DNA of 64,000 bases, taken from assembly GCF_007558825.1 (NCBI RefSeq), contig NZ_VLTK01000002.1, positions 372,001 to 436,000 on the forward strand. Reading direction: 5' to 3'. This stretch comes from Brevibacterium aurantiacum (GTDB taxonomy: Bacteria; Actinomycetota; Actinomycetes; Actinomycetales; Brevibacteriaceae). Of this stretch, positions 24,022 to 35,142 are shown piece after piece. The notes beneath the pieces are model-generated. The model saw nothing but the letters and a program-made list of their open reading frames with translations, was not told where the DNA came from and did not search any database. The translations under genes and the position numbers were made by a program. Numbering within the stretch: position 1 is the first letter of the stretch; the number at the start of each line of letters is the position of its first letter.

Positions 24022-25509
24022 ATGCTTCTCGAACTCACCGGTGCCGGCTTCACCTACCGCAGCAATGCGGCTGCGACACTGACCGACATCGACCTTCGGC
24101 TGGCCCCCGGACAGATGCATACGATCCTCGGCGAGGTGGGCTCGGGTACGTCCACCCTGGGGCGGCTGATCACTGGGTTGTTGTCCGAGCGTGGAACCAG
24201 CGTCGGGCACATCCGTGTTGCAGGGACTGCAGTGATGCTCGGCGATGACCCCGAGGCGCAGCTGAGTGGAATGACGAGCCTCGTCGGCGATGAGGTTCAG
24301 CTGTCCGGGCGGCTGAATGGGGACGAGGTCTCAGCGGTCGAGAGGCGTGCACGGAAGGCCCTTGACTCGCTGGGCATCGGAGATCTGTGGCGTCGACGCC
24401 TGGATACTCTCTCCGGTGGTCAGCGCCAACTCGTCGCACTGGCGGGACTGCTCACCGGGAATCCATCATCGCTGGTCCTCGACCAGCCGTCTCTGTCGTT
24501 GGACCCGGAGACTCGGCGGCGTCTCGGCGCAGTGCTTCGGGCCTTCTGCGTCGCTGGCGGTGCGGTCCTCATCACCGCCCATCAGTTCGACGAGGTGGCC
24601 GAAGCCTGTGACCAGGTGAGCATCCTTGACTCCGGTCGGCTGATCACGACCGACATCCGCCCCTCAGCCAGCGAACTCGAACGACGCGGGATCTGGGACA
24701 CTCGACCACGTGAGCAAGGTGAGCCACATCAGAAATATGAGCCACGCGAGGCCGACCGCCCTGAAGCTGCCGGACCGTCGGCCCCGGCTTCTGTCGCACT
24801 GTCGGTGAGCGGGCTGAGCGTCGCCCGCGGTGGGGTCACCGTTCTGACCGACATCGATCTCGACCTCGCATCCGGCGAGATGGTGTCGATCATGGGCTCC
24901 AACGGCGCAGGGAAATCCACCCTCCTGCGCAGTCTCGCTGGTCTTCTCGGGGCCGGGGTCAGAACGTCGGGCATGATCAACGTCGATGGCAACGGTACTC
25001 CGGTGAGCCTCGGCGATGCTCCTGCCCATGAACGAGCACAGCACCTCGGCTGGGTGGGACAGGACCCAGGAAGTCAGCTTTCTGCTGCGACCGTGCGCGA
25101 AGAACTCATGCGCGCCGTGCCACTGCCCTCGCACAGACGCCGCGACAGGGCAGCGATCCGCACCCGCCGACAGAAGTCGGTCGCCTCGGCGATGGCGATG
25201 ACTGGGCTGGATTCGTTCAGCGAGACTCATCCCTATGATCTGAGCATCGATCTCCGCAAGGATCTGGTGATGGCGTCGGCACTCATCTTGAGCCCTCGGA
25301 TTCTCCTCCTCGACGAACCCACTCTGGGCAGAGACCGCAAGGCCGTCGACAGGCTGAACGTGTTCATCAGGGATTTCCGCCGCCGTGGTGGATCCATCCT
25401 GGCCACAACCCATGACCGGCACTGGGCCGCAGTGACAGCGGATCGCATCCTGCTTCTGGGCGAGGGGAGGGTGAGTCACGACGATCAGTGCGGGGGATCA
25501 GCCGGATGA
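24022..25509 (+). CDS. Fused ECF ATPase A1-A2 with one degenerate ATP site
   Basis: A protein of 495 residues, two ABC ATPase domains in tandem. Domain 1: Walker A GEVGSGTST (Lys at position 43 replaced by Thr), signature LSGGQ intact at 130-134, Walker B LVLDQP (catalytic Glu replaced by Gln155). Domain 2: Walker A GSNGAGKST intact with Lys298, signature degenerate (LSIDL), Walker B LLLDEP intact with Glu432. A dimer therefore has one complete site (domain 2 Walker motifs with domain 1 signature) and one wholly degenerate site. The ATG at 24022 starts the MLLELTGAGFTYR fold start, 2 nt after the EcfT stop. Confidence 0.88.
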   Translation: MLLELTGAGFTYRSNAAATLTDIDLRLAPGQMHTILGEVGSGTSTLGRLITGLLSERGTSVGHIRVAGTAVMLGDDPEAQLSGMTSLVGDEVQLSGRLNGDEVSAVERRARKALDSLGIGDLWRRRLDTLSGGQRQLVALAGLLTGNPSSLVLDQPSLSLDPETRRRLGAVLRAFCVAGGAVLITAHQFDEVAEACDQVSILDSGRLITTDIRPSASELERRGIWDTRPREQGEPHQKYEPREADRPEAAGPSAPASVALSVSGLSVARGGVTVLTDIDLDLASGEMVSIMGSNGAGKSTLLRSLAGLLGAGVRTSGMINVDGNGTPVSLGDAPAHERAQHLGWVGQDPGSQLSAATVREELMRAVPLPSHRRRDRAAIRTRRQKSVASAMAMTGLDSFSETHPYDLSIDLRKDLVMASALILSPRILLLDEPTLGRDRKAVDRLNVFIRDFRRRGGSILATTHDRHWAAVTADRILLLGEGRVSHDDQCGGSAG

Positions 25510-25649
25510 GCATCTCAACGCTGCCGGATGACGAGTTCGTCATGTCAGATGCGGATCGTCAGGTTGTGGTCGTCAACGGTCATATCGTCCTCCTGGACTC
25601 AAATCCTGTGGACTCAGTTCGCGGCGCTGAGAGCGCAGCTCGCCCCTGA
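25506..25649 (+). CDS. Small hypothetical protein coupled to the ECF ATPase gene
   Basis: A 47-residue frame, MSISTLPDDEFVMSDADRQV then VVVNGHIVLLDSNPVDSVRG. Its ATG overlaps the ATPase stop as ATGA, the usual coupling arrangement. The composition is normal for a protein and the tail is acidic/hydrophobic. Family unknown. It is below the size where chance frames can be excluded, so confidence is modest. Confidence 0.35.
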   Translation: MSISTLPDDEFVMSDADRQVVVVNGHIVLLDSNPVDSVRGAESAARP

Positions 25650-25742
25650 CTCGATGCTAGGCGGGACCTGCGCTGCTTGACCATGTCCGCAGGTGATTGC
25701 GCTTGCTTCGGCCATGTCAGTGCCGAGTCGTAGCGTGAGGTC

Positions 25743-26531
25743 ATGGATAAGAACGTGAATTCGTTTGATGCACTGTACGCCGAAGTCGGCAGTCACAGAT
25801 CCGTGATGCCATGGGGCGAGCTGCTCGGCTTCGTCCGCCGATTTCCCCAGATCGCCGCGTTCAACGCGGCTCTCATCGCGCAGCAGAACGCCGGAGCGAT
25901 ATTCGTCGAAACAGAGCACGCGTGGCAGCAGAAATTCGGCAGGCTCCTCGCAGACGAAGCCGTGGCATTGATCGTGCTGCACCCCTTCGCGCCGGTGCGC
26001 TTCGTCTACGATGTCGAGGATACCCACGGGCCTCCGGTCCCCGATGCCGCAGTCAACCCTTTCAAAGCCGCTGGGGCACCGACGTGGGACGGGCATCGTC
26101 TCGTCATGGAGGTCCTGCACCGAAAGGGGCTGGACCTCGCGGGCTTGCCGAAGACGCAGAGTCCCACTGTGATGTTGAAGCATGTGCTCGATGAGCTCGC
26201 GCTGGTCTATGCCGGACATCTCGGAGCTTTTCCGAAATTGGGGATTGCTGCCAGTGAGACGGACATCGACGGACGACAGTCCCGCTTCGAAGCCGAATGC
26301 ATCACCTGGCTGATCGCCGGACGCCTCGGCCTGAAGATGGCGGCGACCGGGACGTTGAAGGGCTACCTCAAGCACGGTGAGCTCCTGCCCCCGCTGTCCA
26401 GGGATCGGGTCCTGCACTCGGTCAATGCCATCGAAAAGCTCTTCGGTGGCGCTCTGGCGTTCGGTCGAACCATCCGCGAGGACGTGCCGAGCCTGTTCCC
26501 GCTGACCCAGCAGTGGTCTCTCTCCTCCTAG
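25743..26531 (+). CDS. Zincin-like (ImmA/ArdC-type) protein without HExxH histidines
   Basis: A protein of 262 residues. The arrangement FNAALIAQQ, HAWQQKFGRLLADEAVALIV, HPFAPVRFVYD, then LDELALVYAGHLGA and SRFEAECITWLIAGRLGLK resembles single-domain metallopeptidases linked to ImmA/IrrE and ArdC, where the active site reads HELAHxxxGH and the distal glutamate is in ExxxAY. Here the position is D150-E-L-A-L154 with G158-H159 kept, so the two zinc histidines are absent. Function unknown; it may bind a partner rather than cut. It is alone, flanked by about 93 and 263 bp in which I see no other gene. Confidence 0.5.
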   Translation: MDKNVNSFDALYAEVGSHRSVMPWGELLGFVRRFPQIAAFNAALIAQQNAGAIFVETEHAWQQKFGRLLADEAVALIVLHPFAPVRFVYDVEDTHGPPVPDAAVNPFKAAGAPTWDGHRLVMEVLHRKGLDLAGLPKTQSPTVMLKHVLDELALVYAGHLGAFPKLGIAASETDIDGRQSRFEAECITWLIAGRLGLKMAATGTLKGYLKHGELLPPLSRDRVLHSVNAIEKLFGGALAFGRTIREDVPSLFPLTQQWSLSS

Positions 26532-26794
26532 CACGTGGCATCAGCCTGCCGCACCTTGACGCACACCCGTGGACAGTTTTCTGCAGATCCCTGGTCAATG
26601 CCGCGACGGGCGAGCAGAATGCCTATATGTTCACAACCCCGAACAGATGGACCAAAGCCACCGTCGATCGAGGAGTGCACCAGGCATTGCGGGCATGCGG
26701 CCCTTCTGCGGGAGTGCATCGACGGTCGAACAGGTCAGTGACCACGGAGCAGAAACAGATACCCTTGATTGAACGATCTCAATGAGGAGACATC

Positions 26795-27256
26795 ATGACC
26801 CGCGCAGTACAGATCACCTTCGATTGTCACGACCCGATCGGCCAAGCCACCTTCTGGGCAGAAACGCTCGGATACGTCATCCCTGGCCCTCCCGGAATCA
26901 GCCTCAGCGCCGGTGACGATCCTTTTGCCGCATGGAAGGAATTCGTCGAGGGGCTGGGCATCGACTTGAAGCCTGCGGACTTCCGCGCCGCGATCGAGGA
27001 TCCGCAAGGCCGCGGGCCCCGAGTGTTCTTCCAGATAGTCCCCGAGGACAAGATCGTCAAGAACAGAGTGCATCTCGATGTGCGTGCTGCCCCCGGTCTG
27101 CAGAACTGCGAACGGATGCAGGCGTTGGAAGACGAATGTCAGCGTCTGCAGGAACTGGGTGCACAGCGGCTCGAACGGGTCGATCCCAACCCGCCGATGG
27201 AGACTGGATTCATCGTCATGGCCGATCCCGAGGGAAACGAGTTCTGCCTCGACTGA
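26795..27256 (+). CDS. VOC-like protein (glyoxalase-like domain)
   Basis: A protein of 153 residues: MTRAVQITFDCHDPIGQATF, then WAETLGYVIPGPP; the second half carries VHLDVRAAPGLQ and TGFIVMADPEGNEFCLD. This matches the actinobacterial glyoxalase-like family, which is usually uncharacterised. The GAGGAG site before the ATG at 26795 supports the start. Its paralogue at 60922 shares FDC-D-FWAE-L and DPEGN-F. Confidence 0.82.
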   Translation: MTRAVQITFDCHDPIGQATFWAETLGYVIPGPPGISLSAGDDPFAAWKEFVEGLGIDLKPADFRAAIEDPQGRGPRVFFQIVPEDKIVKNRVHLDVRAAPGLQNCERMQALEDECQRLQELGAQRLERVDPNPPMETGFIVMADPEGNEFCLD

Positions 27257-27330
27257 CTAGGGCTCTGACCAGGATGAGAATCCTCTTAGCAAGGGGGCAG
27301 TGGGGGCACCTCCTTGTTACCGTTGAGAGC

Positions 27331-28038
27331 ATGAAGACACAGAAGTTGGCCACGCGAGCCGCTGCCGGGACCATGATTCTCGCCTTCGCCCTCACCGGCT
27401 GTTCGAGTGGGGGCTCAGGTGATGGTCAGGCCCCGGAGACCGAGGGCCAAACCTCAGAGTCAACTGAGGCGCAGAATGCTTCTGGCAACGACGCATCAGG
27501 CGACGCTGAAGCAGGCGATGACGATGCCAGCAGCGATGACGGCGCTGAAGACACGAAATCGCAGGGCTCGACGACAACCAGCTCCTCGGGGTTGGCCGCT
27601 GATGCCGATCTGAGCAAGGAATCACCATCAGTGGCACCCAAGGACGCCATTGCCACGGCGAAGAAGGAAGCGAAGGACGGCACCGTACACGGCGTCGAAC
27701 TCGACTTCGACGAACGCGACAAGGCGTGGCAGTACGAGGTCAAGGTCATCGATGGCTCCACTGACTTCGACGTCGAGATCGATGCTGAGACCGGTGAAGT
27801 CGTCGACACGGAGAAGGACTCCTCGGACGACAAGGAAAAGGCCATCGACCTGACCGACCCGATGACCTTCGACGAGGCGCTCAAACTCGCCCGGGGCAAG
27901 GCCTCAGGCCGACTCGACGGATGGAAGCTCGAATCCGACGACAACCGTATCGAATACCAGTTCGATTTCGATGACAAGAGTGAAGAGATCGAGGTATCCG
28001 TCGACGTCGAATCGAAGGAGGTCACCGTCGACGACTGA
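27331..28038 (+). CDS. PepSY-domain lipoprotein
   Basis: About 235 residues. A signal peptide with lipobox LTGC (Cys near residue 24) is followed by a long acidic, serine/aspartate/glycine-rich linker to about residue 88, then two PepSY-like modules: APKDAIATAKKEAKDGTVHGV-type helix with YEVKVIDGSTDFDVEIDAET, and FDEALKLARGKASGRLDGWK with VDVESKEV. PepSY proteins often inhibit or sense secreted proteases. It is exported and membrane-anchored. ATG 27331 has only weak upstream purines. Two sortase-anchored S1 proteases lie elsewhere in the window but no link is shown. Confidence 0.78.
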   Translation: MKTQKLATRAAAGTMILAFALTGCSSGGSGDGQAPETEGQTSESTEAQNASGNDASGDAEAGDDDASSDDGAEDTKSQGSTTTSSSGLAADADLSKESPSVAPKDAIATAKKEAKDGTVHGVELDFDERDKAWQYEVKVIDGSTDFDVEIDAETGEVVDTEKDSSDDKEKAIDLTDPMTFDEALKLARGKASGRLDGWKLESDDNRIEYQFDFDDKSEEIEVSVDVESKEVTVDD

Positions 28039-28113
28039 CCAATGCCGCATCCGGAGCATCATTGGGACAGATGGGCGCTGTCAGGACGGAACAGCGCGGC
28101 GTAGGCTGGTGCT

Positions 28114-28728
28114 ATGCCCTTGAACCCAGTTGCTTCGCCTCGGCCGGCCGGGCGTCTCAACGTCATTGCCGGCCCTATGTTCTCAGGCAAGTCCGAGGAA
28201 CTCATGCGCCGCGTCCGACGAGCGAAGATCGCCGGGGTCAACGTGCTCGTCCTCAGCCACTCTCTCGACACACGTTCCGACCTGTCGGCGATCACCTCTC
28301 ACGATGGGATCAATATTCCCGCGATACCCGTCGGTGACGTCGAGTCCCTCGCCGAGCTCGCCCGCGTCGAGGACTATGAACTGGTGGCCATCGATGAGGC
28401 CCAATTCTTCGGGCCTGATCTGGTGCCGACCGTATTCGACCTCGTGGAACGTGGTGCTGCCGTCATCGTCGAAGGACTGTGCGTGACGTTCGACGGCGGC
28501 CCCTTCGAACCGATGCCGACATTCATGGCCGTGGCCGAGGACGTGCTCAAACTCACGGCAGTGTGCACGATCTGCGGCAGGGATGCCGTCTTCCACCAAA
28601 GGGTGGGCACCCCCGGGCTCAGTGTCGAAGCCTCGGAACCGAGCGCCACAGACATCGATGCCAGCCATGTCGGGGGCCTCGAATCCTACGTCGCACGTTG
28701 CCGCGAGCATTTCGCTCCACCGCACTAG
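28114..28728 (+). CDS. tdk: Thymidine kinase
   Basis: A protein of 204 residues of the type II thymidine kinase family. P-loop GPMFSGKS lies at residues 20-27, the DEAQFF Walker B motif near 93, the thymidine-binding lasso SHSLDTR near 49, and zinc ligands in CTIC and the later CREH near the C-terminus. It phosphorylates thymidine with ATP. ATG 28114 gives the family's normal length. It is alone between a lipoprotein and convergent mug. Confidence 0.93.
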   Translation: MPLNPVASPRPAGRLNVIAGPMFSGKSEELMRRVRRAKIAGVNVLVLSHSLDTRSDLSAITSHDGINIPAIPVGDVESLAELARVEDYELVAIDEAQFFGPDLVPTVFDLVERGAAVIVEGLCVTFDGGPFEPMPTFMAVAEDVLKLTAVCTICGRDAVFHQRVGTPGLSVEASEPSATDIDASHVGGLESYVARCREHFAPPH

Positions 28729-28762
28729 CAGCAATCGGTCACGACCGCACCAGAGCAGGTGC

Positions 28763-29416
28763 TCAGTCCTCGATGCTCTCCCACACATCACGCCAGATCC
28801 GGGCCAAGTCCGGAACCTGATAATGGGCATTGAGGCCGCTGGGCTGAGGTACGACGTGAAGGTCGATATCCTCGGGCCAGCCATCGATGACAGACGTGTC
28901 CTGCTCGCCGAGGTGGGCCTTGGGCAGCGAATATCCGATCCGGAACGACGTGATCCCAGCGACTGCGACTACCTTGGGGCGGATGCCGTCGAGTCGGCGG
29001 ACAAGCCTGGCCGCACCCTCGCGCAGTTCCTGCTTGTCCAGCTCATCGGCCCGAGCCGTGGCCCGTCCCACGAGGTTGGTGATGCCGATTCCGCGTGCCA
29101 GCAGCTGTGCCTCGTCCTCGACGGCCAGGCCCAGGGAAGCGTCGACGAGGTGATCGGTCAGACCTGCCTGATGCAGAGACGGCCAGAAGCGGTTGCCCGG
29201 TCGGGCGAAGGGTGCATTGACCGCGGCCGTCCACAGGCCCGGGTTGATTCCGACGATGAGCATCGAGAGTTCACCCGAGCGTCCAGGGAGAACGTCATCG
29301 ATGGCGTCGGGATTGTCAGTGGCGAACTCAGTGAGGTCCTCCTTCGTCGGCTTTCGTCCAGCTAAGGGCGATGGTCGGCGGGAGCTGATGAAACTTTCCT
29401 CAATCACGCTGTCCAC
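28763..29416 (-). CDS. mug: G/U mismatch-specific uracil-DNA glycosylase
   Basis: A protein of 217 residues. The MUG catalytic motif is GINPGLWTA (Asn as active residue) near residue 55, followed by FARPGNRFWPSLHQAGLT, and the second motif is VPQPSGLNAHY near 190. It removes uracil or alkylated cytosines from G mispairs in base-excision repair. The start is GTG at 29416; the first about 30 residues are not conserved. It is convergent with tdk. Confidence 0.9.
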   Translation of the reverse strand: MDSVIEESFISSRRPSPLAGRKPTKEDLTEFATDNPDAIDDVLPGRSGELSMLIVGINPGLWTAAVNAPFARPGNRFWPSLHQAGLTDHLVDASLGLAVEDEAQLLARGIGITNLVGRATARADELDKQELREGAARLVRRLDGIRPKVVAVAGITSFRIGYSLPKAHLGEQDTSVIDGWPEDIDLHVVPQPSGLNAHYQVPDLARIWRDVWESIED

Positions 29417-29918
29417 ACTACCGTCGAGTCAGTACGGACGAATCAGCGCCCGTCGCCTCAGAAACATCGGGAGATCCATGACGCACGAACACGGGCAGCA
29501 GGCTCATCAGCACGTGCGACCGCACGCCGGTGAGTCAGCCCCTTTCCACTTCGAGAACATATGGAGGGTCGATGCCAGCCCGATTCAGGTATGGTCCGTG
29601 CTCTCCGATGTCGAATCGTGGCCGCAGTGGTGGCCGGGCCTGCCCGTGGCGGTCCCCGTCGATGACAGGATCGTGCCCGGCAGCCGCGCCGACATTCAGG
29701 TGGAGAGCCCGATCGGCGTCACCCTGAGCTTCGGAATCGAACTTCAGGACACAGACCCGCCGCGCTTCGTCTCGTTCACCGCCACCGGTGATCTGAGGGG
29801 GACCGGTGTGTGGGCGCTGGAGCAGACAGGCCCGATCACCACGATCAGCTCCGTGTGGTGTGTGACGACATCGGGCTTGTCGATCCGCATGCTGCGTCCC
29901 GTGGCAACGTGGATGCAC

Positions 29919-32149
<2,231 letters not shown>

Positions 32150-32153
<4 letters not shown>

Positions 32154-33337
32154 GGATGACTCCCTGCTGGTTGCTGAATCGAAATGGTGTGCTGCTGTGC
32201 GTTTTGTGTTTCCGCCGGTGGGTGCTCTGCCTCGAAACGTTCCGGTCCCACTGCTGCCAGTGACCCCGGTGGCGCCCATGCTGTGTCGGCTCTGGTGGCA
32301 AGGTCGGCGGTGAGGCCTGCACCCAGCGGGGCGAGGAGGATGCCGTGCCGGAAGAAGCCGGTGGACACCACACAGCCGGGATCGATGCGTCCGATGATCG
32401 GCACGTCATCGGGTGAGCCCGGTCTGGCGCGGGTGGTGATGTCTGTGATCTCGCAGTCGAGGATGGCCGGGACGAGGCGCTCTGCGTCACGAAGCAGCTG
32501 GTGGACGCCGCCGGCGTTGGTTCCCGACCGGCCGTCCTCACGGCTCGTGGCGCCGAGGACGAGCTCGCCGTCGGTGCGAGGCACGATGTAGACGGGCCGA
32601 GCATTGACCAGACCGCGGATCGTGCGTGTCAGCAGCGGGGCCAGTGCCTGTGGTGCCCGGAGTCTGATCACCTCACCCCATACTTGGCGCAGAGGCAGCG
32701 TCGGCAGCCCCGCGATGTCATTGCACGAAGCGCCAGCGGCGACGATGACCTGATCAGCGCTCAACCTCGTCCCATTGTCGAGCTCGACGCCCACGGTGCG
32801 CCCGGATGTCTTGAGCAGACTCGTGACGCAGGCCCGGACGAGGTCATCACCGAGGACCGATATCAGTGCACCGGTGATCCGGCGGGGATCGATCGAATGA
32901 TCCCCGGGGATCGTGACGGCTCCGCACACCCCGGGTGCCAGGGACGGCTCCAGGTCACGGGCCCGGGATACCGAGATGAGGGAGACGTCGAAACCGGCTG
33001 AGGACTGCAGGATCATGAGTTCACGCAGGGAGGCGAGGTCGGCCCGGTCGCCGGCACACACGAGAGTCTCGGCGCTCGTGTGTCCCAGGTCATGCCCCGA
33101 GACGGCAGTCAGCTCGGCGGCGAAGTCCGGATAGAGGTCCGCCGAGGCACGCATGAGCGGATACAGGGGAGACTGCCCCCACACCACCTCGGCGGCAGGG
33201 GCCAGCATTCCCGCAGCCGCATGGGAGGCACCCATGGCGGGGGCAGGATCGACGATAGTGACGCCGATGCCGCGACGGCGCAGATTCCAGGCAGTGGACA
33301 AGCCGATGATTCCAGCTCCCACAACGATGACGTGCAC
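32150..33337 (-). CDS. thiO: Glycine oxidase ThiO
   Basis: A protein of 395 residues of the FAD amino-acid oxidase family. The Rossmann FAD motif is VIVVGAGIIGLSTAWNL at residues 3-19, with GASHAAAGMLAP near 36, VIVAAGASCNDI near 190 and the C-terminal VSTGFFRHGILLAPLG. It oxidises glycine to dehydroglycine for thiazole. The GTG at 33337 follows GAGGGA, which belongs to the 3' part of the TPP riboswitch. The last about 40 residues are less conserved. Confidence 0.88.
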
Positions 33338-33343
33338 GTGCTA

Positions 33344-33421
33344 CTCCCTCCGGCGGCATGATCCGCATCAGGTTGAACGGTCGGCACGAAGCCCTCTCAG
33401 CCCCTTTATGAGGCTCCCGCG
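33344..33421 (-). promoter_or_regulatory. TPP riboswitch (THI element) for thiO-S-G-F
   Basis: Reading the minus strand, the aptamer core is present: GCGGGAGCC near the 5' side, GGGGCTGAGAGGG (the CTGAGA box), then AACCTGATGCGGATCATGCCG and GGAGGGA at the 3' side. These are the two conserved THI-box cores. The 3' GAGGGA ends 7 nt before the GTG of thiO, so it doubles as the ribosome-binding site. Ligand binding should hide it, giving translational control. Confidence 0.92.
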
Positions 33422-33441
33422 AACTCCTCTACTCTAGGAGC

Positions 33442-34134
33442 ATGGCCGCAGATATGACAATGGACGCCGCAGTCCACGACACGGACAGAGCTGCAGACAG
33501 AGACACACGACTTGACCGGCTGCGCGCGGCCAGGCTCTATGTCTGCACCGATTCCCGCAGCGTGCAGGACGATCTCCCCGAGTTCCTCGATGCCGCCTAC
33601 GCCGGTGGCGTCGACATCATCCAGCTGCGCGACAAGGGCCTCGAAGCCCGGGCCGAGATCGAGGCACTCGAGGTGCTCAGAGATGCAGCCCACCGGCACG
33701 GGAAGCTCTTCTCCGTCAATGACCGCGCGGATGTGGCGCTGCTCGTCGGCGCCGATGTCTTCCACGTCGGCCAGGGCGACCTCACCAGCCAACAGGCCCG
33801 CGCGGTCCTCGGCCCTGATGTGATACTGGGCCGTTCGACCCATTCGATCGCACAGGCCGATGCCGCCGAGGCGGACCCCGAGATCGACTATTTCTGCTTG
33901 GGTCCCGTGTGGGAGACCCCGACCAAACCCGGCAGACCAGCCATCAGCACCGACCCCCTGCGCGCGCTCGCCTCCAGCGCATCCAAGCCCTGGTTCGCGA
34001 TCGGCGGGATCTCGGCAGGCGAGCGCCTCGCCGAGGTGAGAGCCGCCGGTGCGCAGCGCATCGTCGTCGTCCGTGCAGTGACCGCAGCAGAAGACCCCGC
34101 GGCCGCGGCTGCGGAACTCAAACAGGCGTTATGA
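33442..34134 (+). CDS. thiE: Thiamin phosphate synthase ThiE
   Basis: A protein of 230 residues. ThiE blocks are LYVCTDSRS near residue 33, [12 protein letters not shown] near 54, [26 protein letters not shown] near 93, ILGRSTHS near 131, [17 protein letters not shown] near 150 and [15 protein letters not shown] near 186. It couples HMP-PP and thiazole phosphate. The start is uncertain: ATG 33442 is 1 nt after GGAG, while ATG 33454 has better spacing. It is divergent from the riboswitch-controlled thi operon, and no aptamer lies on this strand. Confidence 0.92.
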   Translation: MAADMTMDAAVHDTDRAADRDTRLDRLRAARLYVCTDSRSVQDDLPEFLDAAYAGGVDIIQLRDKGLEARAEIEALEVLRDAAHRHGKLFSVNDRADVALLVGADVFHVGQGDLTSQQARAVLGPDVILGRSTHSIAQADAAEADPEIDYFCLGPVWETPTKPGRPAISTDPLRALASSASKPWFAIGGISAGERLAEVRAAGAQRIVVVRAVTAAEDPAAAAAELKQAL

Positions 34135-34170
34135 CAGCGCGCGGCGCAACTGCAAAGGAATCAATCTGAT

Positions 34171-35142
34171 ATGGGAGAGCACACAGTGAAGATACTCATC
34201 GCCGGAGCCGGAGCGACCGGCGGGGCGTTCGGCACCCGCCTGTTCGAAGCCGATCGCGATGTCACGTTCCTCGTCCGCGAGGCACGAGCGCAGACGATGC
34301 GTGCCAACGGCCTGCGATTCGTCGCTCCCGGTGAGGACCGGACGAACCACATCCCCGTCCTCACCGCTGCCGAGCTGGCCCAGGCCGATCCGGCAGCTGC
34401 CGACTCCGCCGCTGCCGATCGCCAGGATTCGACTCCGTTCGATCTCGTGATCGTCGCGGTCAAGGCCAACGGCTTGGAGTCGAGCATCGACGACATCAGA
34501 CCCGCCGTGGACGCGCACACCCTCATCATCCCGTTCCTCAACGGCATGGCTCAGATCGAGCGATTGGTCGAGGAATTCCCAGGCCAGGTTCTGGGCGGTC
34601 TGGTCAAGATCGTCGGAACGATCACGGACGGAGCCATCCACCAGATGACCGACCTGGCGATCATGACCATCGGCGACCTCGACGGGGGAGCCGTCCCCGA
34701 TCCCATCGTCGAGGCTCTTGACGTTCCCGGCTACAGGCTGCAGATCCTTCAGAACATCACGGACGCCCTGTGGGAGAAGTGGATCTTCATCGCCGCGGCT
34801 GGAGTCGTGACCTGCCTGTTCCGGGCCCCGGTCGGAGCGATCATGGCAGCTGGCGGACAATCGCACATCGTGGGAATCGTCGACGAGCTCGAAGCCGTTG
34901 CGAGCGCCGGGGGACACCCGGTCTCGGCTCAGGCCAGGGATATGACTCTGGCCATGCTCACCGCCGAGGGCTCGTCCTTCACCTCTTCGCTCTATCGCGA
35001 TGTGACCTCGGGTCTGCCCAGCGAAACCGAGCACATCCTCGGTCACCTCGGGCGAACAGCCGCTGACCTCGGTGTGCAGACACCCCTGCTCGACCTCACA
35101 CTTGTGCAGCTGCGGGCTGGGGAGTCGCTGCGACAGAGTTGA
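34171..35142 (+). CDS. Ketopantoate reductase family protein
   Basis: A protein of 323 residues of the PanE/ApbA family. The N-terminal NADP motif is ILIAGAGATGGAFGTRLFEA at residues 8-27, with the catalytic lysine-type block LVIVAVKANGLES near 99, and PFLNGMAQIERL; the C-terminal domain has EKWIFIAAAGVVTCLFRAPVG with the conserved serine/acid regions. Whether it acts on ketopantoate or a related keto acid cannot be told, since many genomes carry several. It overlaps the convergent GGCT-like gene by 47 nt. A Shine-Dalgarno is not obvious. Confidence 0.82.
   Translation: MGEHTVKILIAGAGATGGAFGTRLFEADRDVTFLVREARAQTMRANGLRFVAPGEDRTNHIPVLTAAELAQADPAAADSAAADRQDSTPFDLVIVAVKANGLESSIDDIRPAVDAHTLIIPFLNGMAQIERLVEEFPGQVLGGLVKIVGTITDGAIHQMTDLAIMTIGDLDGGAVPDPIVEALDVPGYRLQILQNITDALWEKWIFIAAAGVVTCLFRAPVGAIMAAGGQSHIVGIVDELEAVASAGGHPVSAQARDMTLAMLTAEGSSFTSSLYRDVTSGLPSETEHILGHLGRTAADLGVQTPLLDLTLVQLRAGESLRQS

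Noticed and set aside
25614-26534. Long reverse frame opposite the zincin-like gene
   Set aside because: No ribosome site or recognisable motif, while the forward frame has domain-like blocks.
26532-26794. Several 60-90 codon frames between the zincin-like and VOC genes
   Set aside because: Composition is not coding-like, no starts with ribosome sites; treated as intergenic.
27285-27318. Possible hairpin CAAGGGGG/CACCTCCTTG before the PepSY lipoprotein
   Set aside because: Stem is imperfect and it lies upstream of a start rather than after a gene; too weak to call.
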